The position numbers and the translations under genes are program-made. A DNA stretch of 64,000 nucleotides from Owenia fusiformis (taxonomy: Eukaryota; Annelida; Polychaeta; Sabellida; Oweniidae), in the NCBI GenBank assembly GCA_903813345.2, contig CAIIXF020000004.1, positions 24,741,985-24,805,984 on the forward strand, in the 5' to 3' direction. Shown here piece after piece: positions 23,301 through 35,300 of this stretch (its first letter is position 1; each line of letters opens with the position of its first letter). Under the pieces are notes generated by a model. The model had not been told where the DNA came from. It ran no database searches and saw nothing but the letters and a program-made list of their open reading frames with translations.

Positions 23301-26300
23301 AGGATAGAAGTCACAGCTGGTATTATTGTAGAATCAGAAGTTATATCCCAACGAACGAAGTTCGGTAGGGATATAGTGAAGCTCTCCGTTCGTCAGTCAG
23401 TCAGTCCGTCCGTCAGTCCGTCTGTCTGTCCGTCCGTCCGTCCGTCTGTCCGTCCGGAAGATAACTCGAATACTAGTAAACGGATTTTCTTCATATTTAG
23501 TGGAAAGATGTATATTGGTGAATAGTTTTATGCAAAATAAATTTTTTCAAGATGGCCGCCACTTTAAAAATGACGGGACTTTTTCGCAAAAATCATAAAT
23601 TTTTCATTCTAAACCAAAGTAATTAATATTATTGTTTGAAATTTTGGTAGTATATTCACAACATTTATCTTTTTTGCATATATTCTGTGTTTTTCATCCT
23701 GACCCCCAGGGGCCATGTATGGGGGGTCAGGAAAACAGAAATTTTCGCTAATTTTTAGATCTTTCTGAAGTATAGCTTTATTATACTCAACTGAAAGGCA
23801 ATTAAGAGTAGATTGCAAATATTGTATCTTTTTTCTGATTCGAGCCTCGTAAAATTCAAAATGGTCGTCTAATGTACGATTTCAAATTGAAGGATTTTTG
23901 GAGTAGATCACAATTATCGTATTATTTTTCAGATTTGTACCACAGAAAATTCAAAATGGCTGCTTTGCAGGAATTCGCAATTCTAAAATCTATTTTTTTC
24001 AATTTTAAACCAAAGTAATGAGTATAATTGATTGGAATTCGGTAATTGATATTTTGTTCGTTGGGATTTGCTACTCCGCGGAGTTGCCATTATCTAGTTG
24101 TATTTATTGTAATATCAGAAGTCACTGGTATTTATTGCAGGATAGAAGTCACAGCTGGTATTATTGTAGAATCAGAAGTCATTGTATTTATTATAATATC
24201 AAAAGTCACTGGTATTTATTGCAGGATCAGAAGTCACAGCTGGTATTATTGTAGAATCAGAAGTCATTGTATTTATTATAATATCAGAAGTCACTGGTAT
24301 TTATTGCAGGATCAGAAGTCACAGCTGGTATTATTGTAGAATCAGAAGTCATTGTATTTATTATAATATCAGAAGTCACTGGTATTTATTGCAGGATCAG
24401 AAGTCACAGCTGGTATTATTGTAGAATCAGAAGTCATTGTATTTATTATAATATCAGAAGTCACTGGTGTTTATTGCAGGATAGAAGTCACAGCTGGTAT
24501 TATTGTAGAATCAGAAGTCATTGTATTTATTATAATATCAAAAGTCACTGGTATTTATTGCAGGATCAGAAGTCACAGCTGGTATTATTGTAGAATCAGA
24601 AGTCATTGTATTTATTATAATATCAGAAGTCACTGGTATTTATTGCAGGATAGAAGTCACAGCTGGTATTATTGTAGAATCAGAAGTCATTGTATTTATT
24701 ATAATATCAAAAGTCACTGGTATTTATTGCAGGATCAGAAGTCACAGCTGGTATTATTGTAGAATCAGAAGTCATTGTATTTATTATAATATCAGAAGTC
24801 ACTGGTATTTATTGCAGGATAGAAGTCACAGCTGGTATTATTGTAGAATCAGAAGTCATTGTATTTATTATAATATCAAAAGTCACTGGTGTTTATTGCA
24901 GGATAGAAGTCACAGCTGGTATTATTGTAGAATCAGAAGTCATTGTATTTATTATAATATCAGAAGTCACTGGTATTTATTGCAGGATCAGAAGTCACAG
25001 CTGGTATTATTGTAGAATCAGAAGTCATTGTATTTATTATAATATCAAAAGTCACTGGTATTTATTGCAGGATCAGAAGTCACAGCTGGTATTATTGTAG
25101 AATCAGAAGTCATTGTATTTATTATAATATCAGAAGTCACTGGTGTTTATTGCAGGATAGAAGTCACAGCTGGTATTATTGTAGAATCAGAAGTCATTGT
25201 ATTTATTATAATATCAGAAGTCACTGGTATTTATTGCAGGATCAGAAGTCACAGCTGGTATTATTGTAGAATCAGAAGTCATTGTATTTATTATAATATC
25301 AAAAGTCACTGGTATTTATTGCAGGATCAGAAGTCACAGCTGGTATTATTGTAGAATCAGAAGTCATTGTATTTATTATAATATCAGAAGTCACTGGTAT
25401 TTATTGCAGGATCAGAAGTCACAGCTGGTATTATTGTAGAATCAGAAGTCATTGTATTTATTATAATATCAAAAGTCACTGGTATTTATTGCAGGATCAG
25501 AAGTCACAGCTGGTATTATTGTAGAATCAGAAGTCATTGTATTTATTATAATATCAAAAGTCACTGGTATTTATTGCAGGATCAGAGGTCATTGGTATTT
25601 ATTACAGTCATTAGTATTTATTACAGTCATTGGTATTTATTACAGTCATTGGTATTTATTACAGTCATTAGTATTTATTACAGTCATTGGTATTTATCCA
25701 TGGATCAGAAGGCACAAGAAGTTACTTAGTAACTGGTATTTATCATGTGATCATAAGTTACTGGTATTTAAGTTAGGACCTGACAATAGTCACTGGTACA
25801 TTATTACTCTTCGTACAGTTATAATATTTATCCGAAGGTTTAAATCACTTTTATATATTCTTACCATTCTTTATCCAGTTTCATCAAACTTCATATTTAT
25901 CTGTGTTCAATAGTCATTGGTTGTTATAATGTAGAAGTTAACAGTACTAATATTTACTAGTATCCTGTGAGTGTGAGATCACTGACTCTTATCATCAGTC
26001 TATTCAGTGATAGCCCATAGTATATGAATAATGAATATCATATTTATAGTAGACTTTGAATCCAGTTATCTTTTATCTTTTAGATTAAGACCCTGTAGAT
26101 TTCTGGGATTCACCATTTGATATTGCTGGGGAAACTTCATTTGATTTAATAGACTCTTTTATATTTTCTAATTTGCTCTGCATGTTTTTAAATGAAGATG
26201 AACGAGAATGACTCTTTTTTATTTTGATGATTGCAGAGTGTGATATTGAATCTATAATTTAATGATTGAAAATATCCAGGGACTACATGTAGCTTGCCAA

Positions 26301-29300
26301 ATATTCAATATGAGAATTTATTCTTCATTTCAGCCATTAATTTGCTCTTAAGCATTTGACTTTTCATTTCTATCCAGCCAACTTGCTTTAATTGACTATG
26401 TCCTTACAATACACCCCCAAAATGCAATCTGCTTTTCGACGCCGTTTCGGTGCCAAATTTCGGTGCTGTTTTGGCACCAAATGGACTGCCAAAAGGCTGG
26501 TGCCAAATTTTGGTGTCGAAATTTTGGTGCCGGAACGGTGCTGAAACGGTGCCGGAACAGCGCCGAATTTTTGCGATGCTGAATCGGTGCTGAATTATAT
26601 TGGCTGTGTACATTGGACAGTTTGTTTTTTTGTCCATATTCACCCATAGGCATATACTGTATTAATATACTAAAGTAATGTACTGTGTCCATTAATTCTA
26701 GGTGAAGCGAAAGATTTACAGTTCAGTCCCACTGGCAAAGAGACTTACTGCAAGTTGGACCTTGGACATCGAGTGTCGCACAAGACCTGTACCATAGATA
26801 GGCATTGCAAGTAAGTCGCCATCTACCCTGAATCTCTGTGTATTCTCTTACTATTTTAAATGATTTTGCAGTTTTTATGTCACAGACAGAAGTTGTAACA
26901 TATTGTTATGTTGTGCTTGGCTTTAAGAGGATTTGTGGATTGGTTACTAATAGGTATCAGAGTAGGTAATTAGCATGATTTGGCTAACAAACTGAACAGA
27001 AGAACTTTAGTTATGTTTTCTTAATCGAGGTTCATCTCTAGACTCCCTATACACCCCTCAGCACCTGGGTTTATATTCTATATTCACTGATAAGTCTTTA
27101 CAATATCTCAAGTTTTATGGTTTTATTACCTTTAGTTGAATAGGAGCCTTATCAGCGAAGATAGATAAAAGGAAACAAATATGCTGTTTCATAACCTTAA
27201 CTATAAAATATGATGTAAAAATACAAGTTGTTCTTTTATGACACAACAGTTATAGCCCAAACTTTTTTGAGATGGTGTTCTGGGATTGGTGGTTGCTGTT
27301 CAGTTGTTGGCATTCAGTGCCTGTAACAAATGGCAGGTGGTGACATTTTGCATGTCAGTTAATTCCTCATTATGCTGATAAAATCTTAACCTCAAATATA
27401 CTGTAGTCAATTTATGTAGTGTAATAGGTTTTTATTTTATATCTGCATTCTATTTTGATTCCATCATAATTCTAGACTTAGAGGGTAACATTTTTGAGTC
27501 ACCCTGTAGTTACATGTACTTGTTATATTTTTGTTTTGTTTCAGCCCATTCTACAATGAGGACATACATTGTGATGTCACAGACAAGCTGCGCTTTGTCT
27601 CGTTTATTGTGTTTGAAAGAACCCAAAAGGTGGTTAGTAGAATTTGTTCAGATTTATTACGTTCTTGAAAAACATACATGACATCCAATACTGTGAACAT
27701 GACGCTCTCAAGATCGTATATTTCGAAAGGGGTTGTAGTATATTGGGTTTAAATGTAAAAAATGTAGCTTGTGTCATTTCCTCTTAGAATCCTCTTAATG
27801 TAGAAAAATTAATCACTTTACAAAACTTGTTTCACTCCCTTTAAAATTGCGTATGGTTTATTCCTCTTTGGCCATAATGCTTACACATTTGCACCAAAAT
27901 CATAAAATGTTGGTATTCATCCATTAAATATTTCCAATTCAAATATTAGTGAAGGAGGAGGGAAAGTATTGCAACAGATTTCAGACAGTCATACATGTAT
28001 GTAGGTTTTTCCGGGAGGTAATGCATTGGTTATCCGGGAGGTAATGCATTGGTCTAACATATGCACCTGTTAAAATCCTCAGGAAATTGCCAAAATCCAA
28101 CATATGACTGTCCGAAATCTGTTGTGATAATTACCCTCTTCCTTTCCTTGATTCAGATATTTTGCCTTTGTAGGATAGGGTAATTGGGAAGGCATCTCTT
28201 AGGAAAGAAGAACTCAGTAGATATCACGGCAAAGATCATTGGTTAACATTAAGACCCCTTGAACACTGTCCAGATATACAGGTATGTTGAATGCCTATTT
28301 AAGTTTACAATACTAAGTTGAACAACTATGGGTTTAACTTAGATTTAAGTTGGACACTTTGAAAGTTAACCTGCGATGATTAAGGTTGAACACATCTTAA
28401 AAATGAAAATAAGGTGTTCTTCTGTAAATTGAACAATCAAATGCTTAGATGTATATGCCTATGTCTTTTAGTCAAACACTTGCATTTAAGTTAAACACTT
28501 ACATTTAAGTTAAACACTTACACTTAAGTTAAACACTTATGTTTAAGTTAAACACTTATGTTTAAGTTAAACAATTCTAAAAGGCAAACAGATTTGCGTA
28601 CTGTACACCTCTAAATTGACTTTCTTTAGATACTGATAAGTAATTCTATTTTAATGCTTTTCCAGGCTTGCCAGGCCCGTAGTCAGAGGGGGTTCGCAGT
28701 ATTCGGGCCAAATATTCTTTCAAAATCATGCAGTTTTTCATCATTTTTGAGCACTTCTCGAGTGATTTTAGCCATAATTGGGCCAAAATTGTCAAATGTG
28801 AACCCCCAGGAAATTTTTGAAAACTGACCCCCCCTCCCTTGGCAAACCCTGGCTACGGGCCTGGCATCTGTAAATTTAATTCTTGTGTTCCATTCATAAT
28901 GTTTTAATCATAGGGCAAGGTCAACATAGAAGTGAGGTTCGAACAAGTCTTGGGGGCTGATGGTCACATGTTCCACAGACTAGCAGTCAAGTAAGACACA
29001 TAATTTCATAATAGAAAAGAGAAAAATTAATTAAAATACATGCTCTTTAACAAGAGGTTTTATGCATTAGATATTGTGCTAAACTAAAAAGTAGGTCATC
29101 GTGGTTTGATCATCGACCTTTAATAACATCATACATTAAAATCAGTATCCCATTTTATATAAACTAGAAAATATTGCTCAGTGCCAAATCCAATTTGTAC
29201 ATTTTTGTACAAAGTGTTCTTTTTTTGTGCAACATTGTACTAACTTTTGGTGAGGGGTGTAATATTGCTAGCCCTGTGTTTCTTCATTCTACAAATTTTT

Positions 29301-32300
29301 GGGGAGTGTAATATATCCCTGTATTTTTCCAATCTACAGGGTGTTACAAAGTAAAGACTTGTTGGAAACCAATGGAATCTGTAACCCATATGCAGTAGTC
29401 AGGCTCTCCTATAACAATTCACAGACAAAGGATGATGTACACAGAACTTCAATCAAGAGAAAAACAACTCATCCAAAGTTTAATGAAACATTCATATTTG
29501 ATGTAAGTATTAAGGGGGTACGGCCAAAGTGTCAATGTTGTCATGATGCTATGCTACAATACATTGAAGCTAAATTAATTACCACATTATAAACTGGGTT
29601 TCAATGTACTTTTAACCATTCAATGGAAAAGTTAAATTTTAATACACATTATCCCCATGAGTAAGGCACACTCCTCTCTTACTAATCTAAGTATTTACTT
29701 TTGATACTAATACATATTTCTAACAATCTCAAGTGTACCATTTATGTACTCTTTATGACATATGAGTTTGAATTTGAAATGAGTGCAAATAAGCTAATCA
29801 AAGGCGCAGTGTTTTGATTAGCTTACTGTATGAAAATTATGAAATAATTTGATTTATAAACTGAATGAAGTTAAAAGCATTGAAAAAGAGTTTGAAATTG
29901 GTGCAAGCAGTGTTTTGATTAGCTTACTATATTCTGATAGGATACCAGCCAAGATAAGAATCATCTCTCATTTGTAGAGTTAGACATAATTAATTTCTTT
30001 TAAAGGGTTATATTTTATGACTTCAGATAGAGAAACATGCAGGACAGCAGAATGATAGGAAACAACAGTTTATGTACATAATAGAAGACCCCTGGGATTC
30101 ACAACTTAGGTCAGTAATAAAATGATAAGAAACAACAGTTTATGTACATAATAGAAGACCCCTGGGACTCACAACTCAGGTCAGTAATAAAATGATAAGA
30201 AACAACAGTTTATGTACATAATAGAAGACCCCTGGGACTCACAACTCAGGTCAGTAATAAAATGATAAGAAACAACAGTTTAAGTACATAATAGAAGACC
30301 CCTGGGATTCACAACTTAGGTCAGTAATAAAATGATAAGAAACAACAGTTTATGTACATAATAGAAGACCCCTGGGACTCACAACTTAGGTCAGTAATAA
30401 AATGATAAGAAACAACAGTTTATGTACATAATAGAAGACTTAAAAAACCTACCCTGATCCTGTATCAGTTGTAAGTCACACTACTGCACTCTGACCACAA
30501 CAAGTGAGATATCAGTCTTGATTGTGATAGACCTCAATGTTACTTGACTACAGCTAACTCAGGGTAAAATTGAGCTTATTGTACATCATTCACAATACAA
30601 CTGAAGGATAGTGGGCGAGTGTATGTGGGTCGATTACAATTATAGCTTCATAGAGTCTCTTGAACCAATAATCACAAAATAAGATTTAAAATAGCAATAA
30701 ATCAATTTATTTTCAATATCAAAAATAGTAAGTGTAAAAATATGTTTTATCAATTATAAATTTTAAATCTGACTGACTGACAGGCAGTAAGGGCACACAC
30801 AGTGCACACAGACAAACAGACAGACAGACAGGCCTGGAATAAGAAATATGAAATATTTTACATGTGTTCAACATTTATATAATAATAATTATGATTTATC
30901 GACCTAAAGAAGATTAGATCGACATATCATGTCATATTTCAATTTCATATTGATTTTCTCATGTGGCAATATTATTTTGAAAACTCAAGTTTATGTCTTA
31001 CAAAACTGCATTGAAATTATTACCAAGAAAGCTAAATCAAATGAATGTTTAGATATTATGAACTATCCTGCAAAACCCAGTGGACACATACCTTTCTATA
31101 ATTGCAGCATATTGTCAAAGTAGCATCTCTTCGATACCAAAACGATTTATTTGTAAAATGTAAGTGACAAATTTCAGAACAACTAATTCAATTTGGATGT
31201 TTCATTTATATATGATTATCCTTCTGATTTGATTGGTTTATAAAGTTTCAGCTATTGCATCTTGTTTTTGAATTCACGAATAAGTGAGTTTTGTTACTAA
31301 ATTTAGATGTAGTTCTCGTCATGAATTCCAATTTTGCCGCGAAACCAATTGAAGATACCCTCTGGCACGTATTGATTTGAACTTCTGACCTATCGCTTGA
31401 TCGATTGCGATGTAATATTATAATTAGGAGACCGCGAAATTAAATTTGCATTAAGAGACCGTGAATTTATATTTTAATTAAGAGATCACGATATTATGTT
31501 TTAATAAAAAGATTATGGTCCTGTGACCATATATCACAACAGTCTCTAATCCAAACACCTCTCAATGTGAACACTTTTTTCAGTCCAATCTTTAGAATGT
31601 AAACACCTCTCTAATTCAAACACCTCTCAATGTGAACACTTCTTCTCTGCCCCAAATATACTACCTCCCATTAACTTAGATACTTTAGAAATTGAACACC
31701 TGCTAATCTGAACACTTTTGGCTGGCCTCAGTAGTGTTCAAATTGGACAGGTTTTACAGTGACTTTTATGACCTTTTATGGTCATTTATGGTTATATCAT
31801 ATATTCATTTATGCTTCATCCTCGAACCCCCCTAGCCAAAAAATCTTTCAAAATCATACAGTTTTTCACCATTCTGAACACTTTTTAAGTGATTTTGGTT
31901 ATTTTTGGACCAAAATTGTCACAAGTGAACCCCCCTTGAATTTTTCAAAAAGTGAACCCCCCTTGGCAAATCCTGGCTCCGGGCCTGTGCCTGGTATGTG
32001 TAAGTATAGATCATATATTATGAAATCAGAATGTTGAAAATAGTCTCTTATAAATTCATTGTATATGTAGAGTTGAGTATTGTATATAATACAGGATCCA
32101 TATTGTATATATGATTTATTTAAATGATGTGAATACAGTTGTAACTATTAGATAAACTAAATAATATACAGCATTTGCAATTTCAAATCATCTTGTGATC
32201 ATATCATTTTGGGGTATATTATGGTCGGGAAAATTGTTTTAGGAACTACACAACAAATTCTGACCATAATATACCCCAAAATGATATATAATTAATAGTA

Positions 32301-35300
32301 GGATTTTATTAGTACTGATGCCCTTTTAGGGCCAAATGTACATCCGATTTTGTATATGATTACAGGTTAACCAATATAAATCTGGTAAGGATTACCCATT
32401 TGCAATTCTTTCGAATTTGGAATTTTGGAATTATGATATAAGTTGGCTTAATTTTTCTATAGCATTGGTGGTAGATGTTTTTAAAAGCATTGGTGGCAGT
32501 TGTTGTTTTCTACAGCAGCGGTGGCAGATGTGTTTTTTATTTATATTTATTGTTATACAGTCATATGATTCTATTAATAGATATAGTACAAATTATTTAC
32601 CCTGTCATTACTGAAAAAGAACTTCTTGAAAGATATCATGGTTTTCATATATATATACCAAACTCCTTCCCCTCCATTCTGGCTATTAGGACTAGGGGTT
32701 GGACTGTTTCAGAAGTTCCGGTTCTGTTAAGTTTTTGATTCCCTCAGTTAGATTTTTGATTTGATTATTCTGGGTTTCAATTGCACCATTATATTCTGCT
32801 ATAATAAAGAATATAAATAAATTAACCTATATATGATCAATGTATTTTGCATTTCTATGTGAAACATTTATTCGATCAACATTATTTTAGCAAATGTGCA
32901 TTTACGATCAATAATTTTCCGTCAATTAACTTTCCGTTAAAAAACTGAACTGAGCAATTTTTCCAAACCATCGAGGTCTCAAGGTCAGTGCTGGTTGGAG
33001 CTATGCGGTTCAGTTAGCTGTCTAACCCCTAAAGAGGACTAGTGCGGTAATGGATGAGGTTTTAACCAATATGCTTTGGTTGAACAATAATCAACAAAAG
33101 TTATTATGTTTTCAGTGTGAGTCTCTGGCATGATGATTCACGGTTATCACAAGGGGTCTTTACTAATCTGTTTCAAGGAGTCTTTCTTGGAGAGATCAAA
33201 ATTCACCTAAAAGAGATTCAAAACAACAAATGTCATAATGCATGGTACGTATAAAGATTTTTAATTTGTTAAGTTTTACCTATTTTATTTATAATTATTT
33301 ATCCACTTTATAATCATGCATTGGATCTCTTGTCTTGTTGATCAATGGCTGATATAAACACCCTACATGTACAGTGTATATGCAGTGATACCACCAAAAT
33401 CAACTGGAATCAGCAATGAAAATGGAAATCAGTCCAAAATTTTCCTACAGATTGATATTGGTCATTTCACTATGTATAGGGTGATAGAATGTGTTCAGTA
33501 AAATGCAACTCCACAAGTGGACACCTCCCAAGTGGAACACTATTCTGAGGTTCCACTTGAACAGAGGAGTCATGGAACAATACATGTAAAAATCAGAACG
33601 GTTCTGTTCGGTACATTTGGCTTCTGAGTCAAACAATTTTGGAACGGTTCGGAACAGAGTGACTGCGTGTATTAGATACAAGTTGATCTACTTAGTCTAT
33701 CTTCTTGTGAAAAGGTCTACAGAATGCTTAAATGAGAAGTGGAAAAATGAACAAAATTTTTAAAAAAATGCTGTTCTGGTACCGAAATGCTGAATTTTTG
33801 TTCCATGATTAAGTGCCTTATTCCACAGCCAGGAGGGGGGTTGCAGGGTTCGGGTAGAACCCCCCCCCCCCTAGCCAAAAATTATTTCAACTTCATGCAG
33901 TTTTTCACCATTTTGAGCACTTCTCAAGTGATTTTTGCCATATTTGGGCCAAAATTGTCAAATGTGAACCCCCCCTGGAAATTTTTGAAAACTGAACCCC
34001 CCCTTGGCAAATACTGGCTACGGGCCTGCTTCTCTAATTGTTTATTTATTTGTGTTTTAGGTATTATCTCCAAAATAGAGTTTTCGATGGGCAAGACTCC
34101 ACAAGTTGTGGATCATTACGGGTTAAAATACACTACACAGTGGACCATGTATTCCCTCCAAATTATTATGATAATTTACTACAGCTTCTTTGTCTCTCTC
34201 ATCAAGTTGAGGTAAGATATTATTGTCTCATTTGAAAATTTGGTCCTTGTTTTTTTTGTGACTGGTATCAGTTTTTTTTGTGGACGGTGTTGGGCATTAG
34301 TGTTACATGTTCATCAGTCAGCATCTGTAACAAATGTCAGTACTGACATGTTAATGCCTTCCCCCAACATGTATTAATCAAAATCAATGTGTTGTCTATA
34401 TTTGCAGCCAATCAGCTCAAGTGCAGCAAATATTCTTGGTCAAATAGCGCCAAATATGGAAGACGCAGCACAACCTCTAGTCAAAATATTCTTGTGCAAT
34501 GGAAATATAGTGCAATTTATTCAACAATTGGTGAAATGGGAAATCGCAAATACAGTGTAGGTATTTTTCATTTTAAATTTTGAGAATTTTGAAAATTTCT
34601 TTAAATAACAAAAAAGCTGCCATTATTATATTCTTGCCAGTTTAATAAGAGTAACATTTTTTGGCCCACCCTGTATATGTATATCAAATTGTCAGAATTA
34701 ATTTATTGCTTTAGACTTTTTAAGAACTTAAGATGGTATTTTTCTTATGTCATTTTCTTATTAAATGAAATAAATAAGTAAGTCCTGGTTTCATGAAAAT
34801 TAAAAAAAAGAAAAGAAAAAAGGCATCGCTACAATAAAACACTTTCAAATTCCAAATGCAATGATATTTACAAACATGTATGTAATTGTACTCGTATATT
34901 TGACAGGGATGTTAATACATTATTCAGAGGCAATACGTTGTTAAGTAAATGTATTGATGAACTCATGAAGCTACTAGGACAGGACTATCTATTGGATACA
35001 CTTCAACCAATCATATCAGAGGTAATTATTAGTAAATGTTCAACCAATCATATCAGGGGTAATAAGAGGTAAAAAACACTTCATCCATTCATATCAGAAG
35101 TAATAAAGCAGTTCAGCCAATCATATCAAAGCTAATTAAATATTCACCCAATCATATCAGAGGTAATGAAACATTTCAGCCAATCATATCGGAGCTTCTA
35201 AAACAAGTCAGCCAATCATATCAAAAACATTGAACAGTATAACCAATCAGATCAGAGTTAACATTTAAACCAATCATAGCACAGATAATAAAATATTACT

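Larger units (their letters stand above)
30446..33115. other. RASA intron 7 remainder
   Basis: Contains a decayed AACACCTCT-type pogo-like copy (31540-31765), a GGCCCGTAGCC-family element (31821-31987), a 25-bp stem hairpin (32206-32292), a CAGACAGACAGACAG tract (30808-30832) and otherwise unique AT-rich DNA. No exon was recognised. Confidence 0.6.

Noticed and set aside
18112-25580. CRISPR-like regular repeats
   Set aside because: Units are contiguous satellites without unique spacers, in a genome with introns; this is tandem DNA.
26396-26692. Minus-strand frames before RASA exon 2
   Set aside because: They come from the GGTGCCAAA-type repeat block and have no recognisable product.
32975-33060. 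tRNA-like GGTTCAGTTAGC segment
   Set aside because: No acceptor stem or T-arm could be paired; no tRNA or other RNA gene is supported anywhere in the window.
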